Of a DNA stretch of 40,112 nt, positions 1-7,989 are shown piece by piece. Source of the stretch: Deltaproteobacteria bacterium (lineage in GTDB: Bacteria; Desulfobacterota; Binatia; Bin18). The stretch lies in the NCBI GenBank assembly GCA_016874775.1, contig VGTJ01000030.1, positions 1 to 40,112 on the forward strand, read 5' to 3'. The translations under genes and the position numbers were made by a program. The notes beneath the pieces were generated by a model. It ran no database searches. It had not been told where the DNA came from and saw only the letters and a program-made list of their open reading frames with translations. Every line of letters begins with the position of its first letter. The first letter of the stretch is position 1.

Positions 1-117
1 GACCCGCAGAAATACACCAAGTCCAAACGCGGGCCGAAGAAGCCAGTACCTCACAAACTGAGTGGCAAAAAACAAACGCACGTATCGACTGCGCGGATTC
101 TGGCGATGCGACGGTAG
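1..117 (+). CDS. C-terminal fragment of an IS4-like transposase
   Basis: Frame 1 is open from the window edge to a TAG at 115-117, giving 38 residues that are strongly basic and end in HVSTARILAMRR. Tails with several KRGPKKP-like basic residues followed by HVST(A)xLLA are typical of IS4-type transposase C-termini, so this is most likely the end of an insertion-sequence transposase whose body lies to the left of the window. No terminal inverted repeat or target duplication could be recognised between 118 and 175. The fragment is too short to exclude another basic protein. Confidence 0.5.
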   Translation, partial: DPQKYTKSKRGPKKPVPHKLSGKKQTHVSTARILAMRR

Positions 118-175
118 TCAACCGACCCTTACAGGGATGGCGAGAGCAGCGCGCCCCCAACGAAACGAAGAAGGA

Positions 176-991
176 CTATTGTTGTTGTGGTGCAATCACC
201 AGAATTCGGCCGGTCATGCCTAATTGGAGGTGAGGAGTGCAATGATAATTGTACAGCGCAAACGGGGTCGCCTCTGGCAGGGTGAAAGTCCGTACGAGTG
301 ACGCATTTGGAGCAACAGGTCCGCTATCGAATACCTCTCCTGCACTTGGTGTGGTTCCGTCGATTGCTTCTGTTCGCGTCGCAGTATGAGGGAAAATAAA
401 CGACGGGCTGACGTTGGTCCAACGTACACTTTGTCCCGAAAGAATAGTGATTTGTTTCGGTTGGAAGCCAAAGACATCGTCATCCAACTTGCCCATCAGG
501 ACTTCAAAGGCAGGAGGTGGGGTAACGACAGCAGCAGTCCCTGGAATCGGCCCTGCCGCAATCGGTGGTCCAGAAGGCTGCGAGCGGGCAACATCGAGTT
601 CGGTCTCGGTTGTCACGACCACCACATTAAAACCAAGTCCAGTAAGGTTGGCACGAGCGGTCGGAGCTTCAAACGCCAGGAACGCAGTCCCATCAGCTTT
701 CGGCAGCACCACGCCAAGGTTCAGTTTTCCCAAAGCATTTTCAGAATTCACCAGCCAGGCGGAATAGCCGAGTACGTTCAAGCCGTTGGCCCCCGCATGA
801 GACACAACCTTCAAATCTTTCAGTAACACTTCGACTTTTCCTAACGCCAGGTCAACTTTTGCAGTGCCACTCCCGGTCTCGCCAGGGGAACCAGTGTTAG
901 TAAGCGTTACTGATACAGATTCAGCTGCCGCCGGAGCAACCGCTATAGCCACAAGCGCACACGCTGCCATAATCGTCTTTATACTACGCAT
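176..991 (-). CDS. Exported two-domain protein with C-terminal cupredoxin
   Basis: A 271-residue exported protein. An N-terminal hydrophobic signal peptide ending in APAAA-E is followed by a beta-rich domain of unknown type, a Pro/Gly linker, and a plastocyanin-like cupredoxin domain from about residue 163. The type-1 copper ligands can be seen: H202 in FPHTA, C251 in YHC, H254 in TPH and M259 in GM. It probably binds copper and carries electrons or senses redox state outside the cytoplasm. The open frame extends 18 codons upstream, but an AAGGAG lies just before ATG-ATC-ATG, and the second ATG (991) has the better 8-nt spacing; the ATG at 997 is the alternative. It is the last of three minus-strand genes for exported proteins. 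The physiological partner is unknown. Confidence 0.8.
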   Translation of the reverse strand: MRSIKTIMAACALVAIAVAPAAAESVSVTLTNTGSPGETGSGTAKVDLALGKVEVLLKDLKVVSHAGANGLNVLGYSAWLVNSENALGKLNLGVVLPKADGTAFLAFEAPTARANLTGLGFNVVVVTTETELDVARSQPSGPPIAAGPIPGTAAVVTPPPAFEVLMGKLDDDVFGFQPKQITILSGQSVRWTNVSPSFIFPHTATRTEAIDGTTPSAGEVFDSGPVAPNASLVRTFTLPEATPFALYNYHCTPHLQLGMTGRILVIAPQQQ

Positions 992-1065
992 GATCATATC
1001 TCCTTCTTTATCCTTGACCCCAGTCACATAACCGCATCGGTTCAACGTTTAGCCAAGATGCGAGA

Positions 1066-1527
1066 TTACTTCCTCACCGGCATGATCTGCCCACGGATTT
1101 CACCAGCAGCAGCTTCCGAAGTGTGTACGTTGAGGTACCAGAGCCCCCTGCGTAATTCTCTCAGCTGGTCAGCCGTCGGTGGGCCAACACAAATGTTGAT
1201 GGGGCTTCCGTTTGGCTTCAAATCAAAAATGACCGGGCCGTTGACTCCCGGAGCGGCTGGGCCGTGAATGTGTGCGGCGACGATTTGCCCTTCCAGGTCT
1301 TGAACTGTGAGAGCAACACACAAACGGTCCTGACCGTCGATGTTGAGATAGGCAACGCCCATTCCATTACTTGAGCCTGCTGGCACTTCTTGTCCGGCAT
1401 TGAGATTCGACGTAAAGTCCGTTGCCCTTTGCGCCATGGCAGAACCTGGCATTCCAGCAATCCCCAAAAGCAGTGCCCCTACTGCGAGAAACCTCCAACT
1501 CACTACCCTACGAAATACAGACCTCAT
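1066..1527 (-). CDS. Exported CHRD domain protein
   Basis: A 153-residue protein with a signal peptide (hydrophobic stretch ending SAMA-QR) followed by one CHRD domain. The family hallmarks are present: LNAGQEVP near the start, AHIHGPA in the middle, and the closing LYLNVHT-like and GEIRGQI segments. CHRD domains occur in chordin and in many secreted bacterial proteins; their biochemical role is not established, so no function is assigned. Translation starts at an ATG with a strong AAGGAGGG Shine-Dalgarno 6-7 nt upstream. A terminator upstream (1615-1648) separates it from the cytochrome-like gene, so it likely has its own promoter in 1528-1614. The next gene downstream encodes an exported cupredoxin. 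Confidence 0.85.
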   Translation of the reverse strand: MRSVFRRVVSWRFLAVGALLLGIAGMPGSAMAQRATDFTSNLNAGQEVPAGSSNGMGVAYLNIDGQDRLCVALTVQDLEGQIVAAHIHGPAAPGVNGPVIFDLKPNGSPINICVGPPTADQLRELRRGLWYLNVHTSEAAAGEIRGQIMPVRK

Positions 1528-1614
1528 GTGACCCTCCTTTCCTTTCCATTCGTTATTGAATCTTGCCTGCTGAGAATTTATTTCCCTTCTCCATGGATCT
1601 GACAGATTGTTGTG

Positions 1615-1648
1615 AAAAAAAATCGGGGCACGGTATACCGTGCCCCGA
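1615..1648 (-). terminator. Rho-independent terminator of the cytochrome-like gene
   Basis: An 11-bp perfect inverted repeat (TCGGGGCACGG with a TATA loop, 1623-1648) is followed on the minus strand by eight T residues (1622-1615). It lies 41 bp beyond the stop codon at 1690, a textbook intrinsic terminator. Confidence 0.9.
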
Positions 1649-1689
1649 TAGAACTCTCGGCAACAATTCAGTTCGCTGAGTGAAAATAT

Positions 1690-2664
1690 CTACTGCGGTG
1701 GCGGAGCTCCTTCATCAATCCAGCTCTGAATCGTCGCGACCTCAGCATCAGTGAGACAGTTATTGCCACTACAACCGAGTGGCATACGACCGCCAGTGAT
1801 GTTTCCTCCAGCTCTTACTTTTTGGAACAGATAACTGGCGGTCGAATTCCCAGGATTGATACGTAGACGGGTAGCATCTTCAGAACTCTTGGCAATCATG
1901 TTTCTGAAGGCCTGCCCGGATTCGAGATTCAATCCAGCCTGCGCACCCGACGAGCCATGACAACCACTCGCGGCGCAATTATATTTCGTCAGAATCGATT
2001 GCACTCCAGCAAAGCTCGTTCCCGAAGCTGCATCGACCGTACCGAAAGCCTGCGCGTTTTGAATCCAGCGCAAACGAATCGTGGATTTGCGTGTGCCACC
2101 ATTCCCACTGTCAACCACATCAACAGGGGCAACGATAATCTCATCACCATCAACCAGCAGATTGGTCGCCCCGGCCACATCTAGATCATTCAGAAAGGAG
2201 AAAGCAGTATTCGCTTCACCTGATCGCGCGCCGGGTTTGGCAACCGTAAACGTGCGGGTTTCGCTCACGCACGTCGGCGCAGTACATGCACCGGAACTGC
2301 CACTTTCGCGCACTTCCAAGGTAATCGACGCTGTCGACCCCGCCGGCAATAACCCTGCATTGACGGTTACCCCAAAACCACTATTTAACTGCGGTGGATT
2401 TGCACCCACATCTCCACGGGCGGCCCCCCAGGGAACCTCGATCGTCGTATTGAGCGGTGAAGTCACAAGAAGTTTTACCGATAGTGGTTGCGAACTCGTT
2501 GTGGAAAACGCAAAACCACGAAACTGCTGAATACCAGAGATTTCCTGGTTGTTTGCTGGGCTTTCCCAGTTCCTCGTAATATCAGCCGTTGCCAGAGTAC
2601 TCATTCCCACAACTGCCGCGCAAAGACCCACCCGGAAAAAGCGTACGACCTGCTGTTGCTTCAT
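1690..2664 (-). CDS. Exported protein with cytochrome c-like C-terminal domain
   Basis: A 324-residue exported protein. A signal peptide (ending LATA-D) is followed by a beta-sandwich region (about 25-145) that resembles immunoglobulin-like modules, and a C-terminal cytochrome-like domain (about 215-324). That domain has CAASGCH, a CX4CH variant of the heme c attachment site; then a YLFQKV segment and GGRMPLGC, whose Met could be the distal ligand; and the closing QSWIDEGAP typical of planctomycete-type cytochrome c domains. A periplasmic electron-transfer role is inferred. The start has AAGGAGGT upstream. The gene is divergent from the TetR regulator at 2927 and ends in a strong terminator. 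Whether the CX4CH site is hemylated cannot be told from sequence. Confidence 0.75.
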   Translation of the reverse strand: MKQQQVVRFFRVGLCAAVVGMSTLATADITRNWESPANNQEISGIQQFRGFAFSTTSSQPLSVKLLVTSPLNTTIEVPWGAARGDVGANPPQLNSGFGVTVNAGLLPAGSTASITLEVRESGSSGACTAPTCVSETRTFTVAKPGARSGEANTAFSFLNDLDVAGATNLLVDGDEIIVAPVDVVDSGNGGTRKSTIRLRWIQNAQAFGTVDAASGTSFAGVQSILTKYNCAASGCHGSSGAQAGLNLESGQAFRNMIAKSSEDATRLRINPGNSTASYLFQKVRAGGNITGGRMPLGCSGNNCLTDAEVATIQSWIDEGAPPPQ

Positions 2665-2751
2665 AAAATACCTCCTTCTCCAAAAGATGATTATGCTGAG
2701 ACAACGTGTTCTGTAATCCTCTTTGCAGAAGGTTTATTTCTCATCCAATTG

Positions 2752-2774
2752 GCTGTCAGGAAAATCCTGATAGC
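2752..2774. promoter_or_regulatory. Inverted repeat in the divergent promoter region
   Basis: GCTGTCAGGA and TCCTGATAGC form a 10-bp stem with one G-T mismatch and a 3-nt loop. It lies between the divergent cytochrome-like and TetR genes and could be an operator or a short hairpin. No protein can be assigned to it. Confidence 0.3.
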
Positions 2775-2893
2775 AATTTATTCCCGTCGCAGAATTTTTT
2801 TCGTGCAGCAACCAGCACCGCACGAACATGTTCTCTTCATCTCGCTTCCCGATCACGAGAAATCCTGGAATTGACTTTCCTGCAAGAATTAAC

Positions 2894-2911
2894 TAACTGA
2901 CCAGTCAGTTA
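2894..2911. promoter_or_regulatory. Palindromic operator, probable TetR autoregulatory site
   Basis: TAACTGACCAGTCAGTTA is a perfect palindrome of two 8-bp arms around CA, 15 bp upstream of the TetR start codon. Sites with a TGACCAGTCA-like core are typical of TetR-family repressors. A TTGACT at 2871-2876 is a possible -35 box that would place the palindrome over the -10 region. Autoregulation of the downstream efflux operon is the simplest reading. Confidence 0.7.
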
Positions 2912-2926
2912 ATAAATGGACATCTT

Positions 2927-3589
2927 ATGCCCTCTCGGACGATGCTCATACGAAAACCGCGCTGGCACCGACGCCCGACCGAGCGTCCAGAAGAAATTTC
3001 CGCTGCCGCCCTCCGCGTCTTTACTCGCCGTGGTCTACACCAGACAACGTTGGACGATGTCGCCAAAGAAGCTGGCATCAGCAAGGGCACCATCTATCTT
3101 TATTTCAAAAACAAAGAAGATCTTTTCATTGCAACCGCACAGCAGGTCGTTCCTGCGCTCGATGAGATCGTCAGCAACCTGTCCATCCCTTCGCGTACGA
3201 AAGAGACACTTGCTGACACACTTCGCTCTATCGCCCGCACGATGTATCGTCGCTTTCGCACACCTGCATATCTCGCCTTCTTTGGTTTGATTGCGGCGGA
3301 GACACTGCGGCATCCAGAGTGGGGGCAGTTGTATTTTGAACGCATTGTTCTTGCCGTAAACCAGCGCATCGCGGCATTGTTGCAGGACGCGATGGCAGCA
3401 GGAACCATACGGAAACTGGACCCAATCCTTACGGGGCGCGCGTTCGCTGGCATGTTCCTCATCATGGCAGTCACGCAGGAACATCTCGGTGGTAAACGCT
3501 TCACGTCGTTTTCCGAGAAACAGATTGTGGACTCACTTACAGACATTTTTCTTCACGGTATTCGGTCAAAGAGGGAGAGACACGCATGA
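2927..3589 (+). CDS. TetR/AcrR-family regulator (CecR-like position)
   Basis: A 220-residue TetR-family repressor. A basic N-terminal arm precedes the helix-turn-helix (about residues 20-66), with the family signature TLDDVAKEAGISKGTIYLYF followed by KEDLF. The C-terminal half is the variable ligand and dimer domain. The stop codon overlaps the next gene's start as ATGA (3586-3589), so regulator and membrane-fusion protein are translationally coupled. Gene order regulator-HlyD-ATPase-permeases equals that of E. coli cecR-ybhGFSR. A palindromic operator sits just upstream (2894-2911). The Shine-Dalgarno is weak, and ATG at 2942 is an alternative start. The inducing ligand is unknown, but hydrophobic drugs are plausible. 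Confidence 0.85.
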   Translation: MPSRTMLIRKPRWHRRPTERPEEISAAALRVFTRRGLHQTTLDDVAKEAGISKGTIYLYFKNKEDLFIATAQQVVPALDEIVSNLSIPSRTKETLADTLRSIARTMYRRFRTPAYLAFFGLIAAETLRHPEWGQLYFERIVLAVNQRIAALLQDAMAAGTIRKLDPILTGRAFAGMFLIMAVTQEHLGGKRFTSFSEKQIVDSLTDIFLHGIRSKRERHA

Positions 3590-4644
3590 AAAAGGTTCTG
3601 CCAGTTCTTTTGCTGTTGCTCATTGCTGCAGGCGCTGGCACCTGGTGGTATCAGCACTCGCGGCGCCCAGTACCACTGTCGTTCACCGGCTTTGTCGAAG
3701 GCGAAGAGAAAGTCATTAAAAGTGAGATTAGTGGAAGAGTCATGAATGTCACCTTCACCGACGGAGCCCAGGTGAAACAAGGCGATGTCCTTGTCGATGT
3801 AGACGCGCGTGACTACCGGTCCCAAGTCGCTCAGCAAGAACTGAACCTGGGCTTAATCCAAGCAAAGATCCGACAGGCCGAGACACAATTGACCTGGACA
3901 CGCGACACGTACCCGACCCAACTCGCTGCAGCAAAAGCGAACCTCACCAAAGCCAACTCCGATACGGAGTTCGCTCAAAAGGAGTTCACCAGACGGAAAG
4001 AGTTGTTGCAGGCAGAGGTGCTCAGCCAGCAACGATTTGATCAGGCAAAGAATCAACTTGACGTGACACGAGCCTCTGTGGCACGGGAGCAGCAAGCGGT
4101 CGCCAACGCTGAGGCCAATCTCCGACAAATTCAAATCGCTGAAGATGCGTTGAACGTCCAGAAACACCAACTCGGCGTAGAAACAGAACGCCTCAACCAA
4201 ATGCGCATCATTCTTGATAAATACACGATCCACGCTCCGTGCGACTGTACGGTACAAACGCGCCTGATTCGTACAGGCGAATACGTCACTCCTGGTGTCG
4301 GCATTGCGACATTGTTAGATCCACTCGATAAGTACGTACGGATTTATATTCCGGTTCCGGATTTGGGTAAGGTGCGCGTCGGAGACCGGGTACGTATCGA
4401 GCCTGACGCCACCCCTGGCGAATTCTTCCCCGGTGAAGTGAGTTTTATCGAAGATATGGCGCAGTTTACCCCGAAGAATATCGAGGTCAGAAGTGATCGC
4501 ATTACGCAGGTCTTTGCCACCAAAGTACGTATCCTAGAGCACGTCGAGCGCTTGAAACCAGGCATGGAAGGCACGGTACTGCTGGATAGCCATGCGCCAG
4601 CATCGATACCGACAACAACCGCAACTTCCGCCTCACCGTCGTGA
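3586..4644 (+). CDS. HlyD-family periplasmic adaptor subunit (YbhG-like)
   Basis: A 352-residue membrane-fusion protein. An N-terminal membrane anchor (residues 3-22) is followed by a biotinyl-lipoyl half-motif (about 40-75, GRVMNVTFTDGAQVKQGDVL), a long alpha-helical hairpin predicted to be coiled coil (about 80-205), the second lipoyl half (about 210-245, with TGEYVTPG) and a beta-barrel end. It links an inner-membrane ABC exporter to an outer-membrane channel in the periplasm. It starts inside the TetR stop codon (ATGA) and precedes the ATPase by 35 bp. The outer-membrane partner is not encoded in the window. Length is close to E. coli YbhG. Confidence 0.85.
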   Translation: MKKVLPVLLLLLIAAGAGTWWYQHSRRPVPLSFTGFVEGEEKVIKSEISGRVMNVTFTDGAQVKQGDVLVDVDARDYRSQVAQQELNLGLIQAKIRQAETQLTWTRDTYPTQLAAAKANLTKANSDTEFAQKEFTRRKELLQAEVLSQQRFDQAKNQLDVTRASVAREQQAVANAEANLRQIQIAEDALNVQKHQLGVETERLNQMRIILDKYTIHAPCDCTVQTRLIRTGEYVTPGVGIATLLDPLDKYVRIYIPVPDLGKVRVGDRVRIEPDATPGEFFPGEVSFIEDMAQFTPKNIEVRSDRITQVFATKVRILEHVERLKPGMEGTVLLDSHAPASIPTTTATSASPS

Positions 4645-4679
4645 GCGGCTCCAACATGCACCAGTTGAGATAACGCCTG

Positions 4680-5597
4680 ATGGATACGCCAATTATCACA
4701 GTGAGTCATCTGCGCAAACGCTTTGGGGCCGTGGTCGCTCTCGATGATGTTTCCTTGACTATCGATCGACCGTGTATCTTTGGCGTCGTCGGACCTGACG
4801 GTGCTGGGAAGACCACGTTGCTACGGATTCTGGTCGGCTTGTTGGAATTTGAAGCAGAGCACGCGTCAGTCCTTGGCTACGCACTCGCCTCGCAGACACA
4901 ACCTATTAAAGAACGCCTGGGGTATGTGCCACAGACCTTCAGCCTGTATCAAGATCTCAGTGTGCAACACAATCTCGAGTTTTTCGCTGACGTGCACGGC
5001 TTACCCCGTCGCGTGTTTCGCCAACGCGCGGCGGAGCTTCTCGCCATTGCACAACTGGAGAAGTTTACCACTTTTCTCGCTTCAGCCTTATCCGGAGGCA
5101 TGAAACAGAAGCTGGCACTCATCTGTGCGCTGTTGCATCAACCACACGTGTTAATTCTCGATGAACCAAATAATGGCGTTGATCTGATTGCCCGTGGTGA
5201 AATGTGGGCTATCTTGCGCCAGCTGCAAGACGTCACGATTATCATGTCGACAGGCTATCTCGATGAAGCTGACCGCTGTGATCGTGTCGCGTATCTCTAT
5301 CGTGGCAAGATTCGCATACAAGGGGCCCCAGCGGATATCAAAGCCCAGTTTCCTCGGAACACGTACCGGCTCCTTGGCGATCTCCGGCCGGACATCATGA
5401 CTCGCATACAACACGCGCCGTGGCTACACCGGGTCCGTATCGTTGGTGAAACAGTAACCGTAGAAACCACACTGTCCCGGGCTGAGGTACAGACCGCGGT
5501 TTCTGCGCTTGATCAGGACGCGCTGACCATAGAGGTGATCACACCGACGTTGGAAATGGTATTCACTGAACTTACAGAGCAGGCGGAAGGTGAATAA
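4680..5597 (+). CDS. ABC exporter ATPase, N-half YbhF equivalent
   Basis: A 305-residue nucleotide-binding protein of the drug/lipid ABC-2 export class. Walker A GPDGAGKTT is at 38-46, a Q-loop in VPQTFSLY, the signature LSGG at 137-140 and Walker B LILDEP ending at D161-E162. The H-loop position is MSTGYLDEAD, with Gly at residue 192 where His is expected, so its own ATP site looks degenerate. It pairs naturally with the second ATPase at 5868, which has the H-loop His but a poor signature. In E. coli both halves are one protein, YbhF. Here a 270-bp gap with a repeat separates them. It is most likely the degenerate-site partner of a heterodimeric ATPase. Confidence 0.85.
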   Translation: MDTPIITVSHLRKRFGAVVALDDVSLTIDRPCIFGVVGPDGAGKTTLLRILVGLLEFEAEHASVLGYALASQTQPIKERLGYVPQTFSLYQDLSVQHNLEFFADVHGLPRRVFRQRAAELLAIAQLEKFTTFLASALSGGMKQKLALICALLHQPHVLILDEPNNGVDLIARGEMWAILRQLQDVTIIMSTGYLDEADRCDRVAYLYRGKIRIQGAPADIKAQFPRNTYRLLGDLRPDIMTRIQHAPWLHRVRIVGETVTVETTLSRAEVQTAVSALDQDALTIEVITPTLEMVFTELTEQAEGE

Positions 5598-5714
5598 AAA
5601 GGCTAGAGGCTGTCAGGCTATAGGGAAGAACAAAAGGTCGAAAGGAAAATCTTTTTTGATTCCTCAATCAGACTTGAGAACATTCGTACACTTTCTGCAA
5701 CAAACTCCAAGCTG

Positions 5715-5778
5715 TGTCATTCTGAGCGCAGAGGAGGATCTCCTTGAGAGACCCTTCTCTTCACTTAGAGTGATGGCA
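5715..5778. repeat. Degenerate palindromic repeat, TGTCATTCTGA family
   Basis: The left end, TGTCATTCTGAGC, is the same as that of the element at 18063-18148, followed by a purine-rich arm and a CTTCACT segment as in that copy. The right arm is decayed. Read in frame, both copies give a VILS...(L)ER(P)F...LR-like peptide. It fills the 270-bp gap (5598-5867) between the two ATPase genes, where I see no gene. Confidence 0.55.
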
Positions 5779-5867
5779 TTCGTGTACCAATCTTTCGTGG
5801 TTTGACTTAGACTCTCAGAATTTTTTCTCTATTTCTGGCTCGAGCATCCCCTCTTAGCGAGTCCCTT

Positions 5868-6830
5868 ATGACCGACGAAAACGCACTCATCGTCACCAAC
5901 AATCTCACGCGCAGGTTTGGGTCGTTCACCGCGGTCGACCATGTGACCTTTCAGGTACAACGCGGCGAGGTATTCGGCTTCCTCGGCTCCAACGGGTCCG
6001 GCAAATCCACTACGATTCGCATGCTCTGCGGCTTGCTGGCGCCAAGTGAAGGCGCAGCCCGAGTCGCCGGGCTCGATGTCCACACGCAAGCGGCCCAGAT
6101 CAGCGCACGTATCGGCTATATGTCACAGAAGGTTTCTCTCTACGCCAATCTGACGGTTCAGGAAAATGTTCAATTTTTTGGTGGCCTCTATAGTCTGACG
6201 TCAGCCCAAATCACGAACCGACAGGCTGCCCTATTCCCCCGTTTGCACCTTACAGGCCAAGAGCACGCTCTGGTACGTGAGTTACCGAGCGGCATTAAGC
6301 AACGCATTGCCCTTGCCTGCTCCCTCTTACACAATCCGGAAATTGTTTTTCTTGATGAACCAACAGCCGGAGTCGATCTGATAAACCGGCAGGTCTTTTG
6401 GGGATTGATTCAGGACCTGGCTACTGAAGGGAAGACATTGTTTGTGACCACTCATTATCTCGACGAGATGGAAAATGCGCACCGCGTGGGCTTTATCGAT
6501 CAGGGGCAGCTCATCGGCCTCGATACGCCGCTCGGCCTCAAAATTGCCTTCGCCGGAGGATACCGCGTCCGTCTCTTGCATGACAACCCACAAATCGTGA
6601 CTCACGCTGTCGCCCCCCTCTCTGCCCTTGGCTATACCGTACACCAAGATACATCGGACGCAGTCTTCCTGTTACTCCCGACTAACAACAAGGAGGAGGT
6701 CAGCCACATGCGTCACGCCTTGCATACCATCAACCCAACCTTAGAGTACACCGCGGCGCTCCCTTCTATAGAAGAGGTTTTTGCTGGGCGGATTCGGCAG
6801 CGACAAGGGCGGGCGGAGACAGCCTCATGA
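5868..6830 (+). CDS. ABC exporter ATPase, C-half YbhF equivalent
   Basis: A 320-residue nucleotide-binding protein. Walker A GSNGSGKST is at 40-48, a Q-loop in YMSQKVSLY, the signature region reads LPSG at 139-142 rather than LSGG, Walker B FLDEP has D163-E164, and the H-loop His is at 196 (TTHYLDE). It has an intact catalytic face but a weakened signature, the mirror image of its partner at 4680. A heterodimer would therefore have one consensus and one degenerate ATP site. The stop codon overlaps the next permease start (ATGA, 6827-6830). No strong Shine-Dalgarno precedes the ATG, so translation after the 270-bp gap may be modest. Confidence 0.85.
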   Translation: MTDENALIVTNNLTRRFGSFTAVDHVTFQVQRGEVFGFLGSNGSGKSTTIRMLCGLLAPSEGAARVAGLDVHTQAAQISARIGYMSQKVSLYANLTVQENVQFFGGLYSLTSAQITNRQAALFPRLHLTGQEHALVRELPSGIKQRIALACSLLHNPEIVFLDEPTAGVDLINRQVFWGLIQDLATEGKTLFVTTHYLDEMENAHRVGFIDQGQLIGLDTPLGLKIAFAGGYRVRLLHDNPQIVTHAVAPLSALGYTVHQDTSDAVFLLLPTNNKEEVSHMRHALHTINPTLEYTAALPSIEEVFAGRIRQRQGRAETAS

Positions 6831-7975
6831 ATGCACTGGGCCGCAAACTGGGTCGCTTGCGGATTCTCCTCTGGCGTGAGTTTGTCGAGTTGCGGCGTGA
6901 CCGGTTTACACTCACCGTCATGTTACTCATCCCCGCGCTGCAAATCACGTTGCTGGCATATGCCATCACTACGGATTTCGATCATCTGCCACTCTGCGTA
7001 CTCGACCGAGCGCAGACACGCGAAAGTCGGCAACTGCTCAGCGACATTACCGCCACCCACTACTTTATCGTTAGCCCATTACAAGATCTGAGCTCCATCG
7101 ACTCGTTCTTCGGTCGCCAGCATTGTCGCGCGGCGCTCTTGATTCCTGCCGATTTCAGCGAAGTGATCGCGAACCGCGAAGAAGTTCGCCTCGGTCTTGT
7201 GCTCGATGCCTCAGACACTACACTCGCCACCAGTACGGAGGGGTTTCTCTCCGCGATTGCGCGAACGTACTATACCCGCACACGCCTGGAACGCTCACCA
7301 CTCACCGAGCGCAATTTGCGTCCAGAAGCCATCGGCGTGGTGACGCCGCGTACGCGTGTCTTGTTTAACCCTACCCTGTCGAGCACCGCGTATACGATTC
7401 CTGGCTTACTCGGAATGATCTGCATGTTTCTCACGATTCTCATTACCGCCATCTCGCTCGTCCGCGAACGAGAAGCCGGGACTCTTGAACAACTCCTTGT
7501 TACTCCCATGACCTCGCTTGAGATCGTGCTGGGAAAGATTCTCCCGTTCGGTGTAGTCGCTATGGGAGCCATCATAGCCAGCGTTTTTTTCAGTTGGTTG
7601 ATCTTTGGGGTCTTTCCAGTCGGCAACGTCACGCTCTTATTAGCCATCACACCAATTTTTCTGTTGATCGGCTTATCTATGGGCTTGCTGATTTCCAGTC
7701 TCGCCCACTCGTCGGTTGACGCGCTGGAACGCAGTATTCTCATCATGGTGCCACAATTGATGCTCTCAGATTTCTTGTTCCCACTCTCTCTCATGCGCAT
7801 GCCATTTCGTGCCATCGGTGAGTTGTTCCCGATCACTCACTACCTTCGCATCACTCGTGGTGTGTATATGAAAGGGCAAGGATTCTCCGACCTCTGGCTA
7901 GAAGTCCTTATTCTCTGTGCGTTTCTGGTGCTCTTGGTCGCACGAGTCTCGCGTACCATTACGCGGAGCAACTAA
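6827..7975 (+). CDS. ABC-2 type permease, YbhS-like
   Basis: A 382-residue inner-membrane permease with the ABC-2 layout: one membrane helix near the N-terminus (about 25-45), a large periplasmic domain (about 50-180), then five helices in the C-terminal half. The hallmark REREAGTLEQLLVTP coupling segment follows the second helix. It is translationally coupled to the upstream ATPase and lies 14 bp before a second permease. Together with that permease and the two ATPases it forms the membrane part of an exporter, probably of hydrophobic compounds, linked to the HlyD-like adaptor. The substrate is not visible from sequence. Confidence 0.85.
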   Translation: MNALGRKLGRLRILLWREFVELRRDRFTLTVMLLIPALQITLLAYAITTDFDHLPLCVLDRAQTRESRQLLSDITATHYFIVSPLQDLSSIDSFFGRQHCRAALLIPADFSEVIANREEVRLGLVLDASDTTLATSTEGFLSAIARTYYTRTRLERSPLTERNLRPEAIGVVTPRTRVLFNPTLSSTAYTIPGLLGMICMFLTILITAISLVREREAGTLEQLLVTPMTSLEIVLGKILPFGVVAMGAIIASVFFSWLIFGVFPVGNVTLLLAITPIFLLIGLSMGLLISSLAHSSVDALERSILIMVPQLMLSDFLFPLSLMRMPFRAIGELFPITHYLRITRGVYMKGQGFSDLWLEVLILCAFLVLLVARVSRTITRSN

Positions 7976-7989
7976 GGAAAGGAAAAAGC

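Noticed and set aside
5590-5805. Small plus-strand frame in the gap between the two ATPase genes
   Set aside because: Its second half is the translation of a degenerate palindromic repeat, and it overlaps the end of the first ATPase gene.
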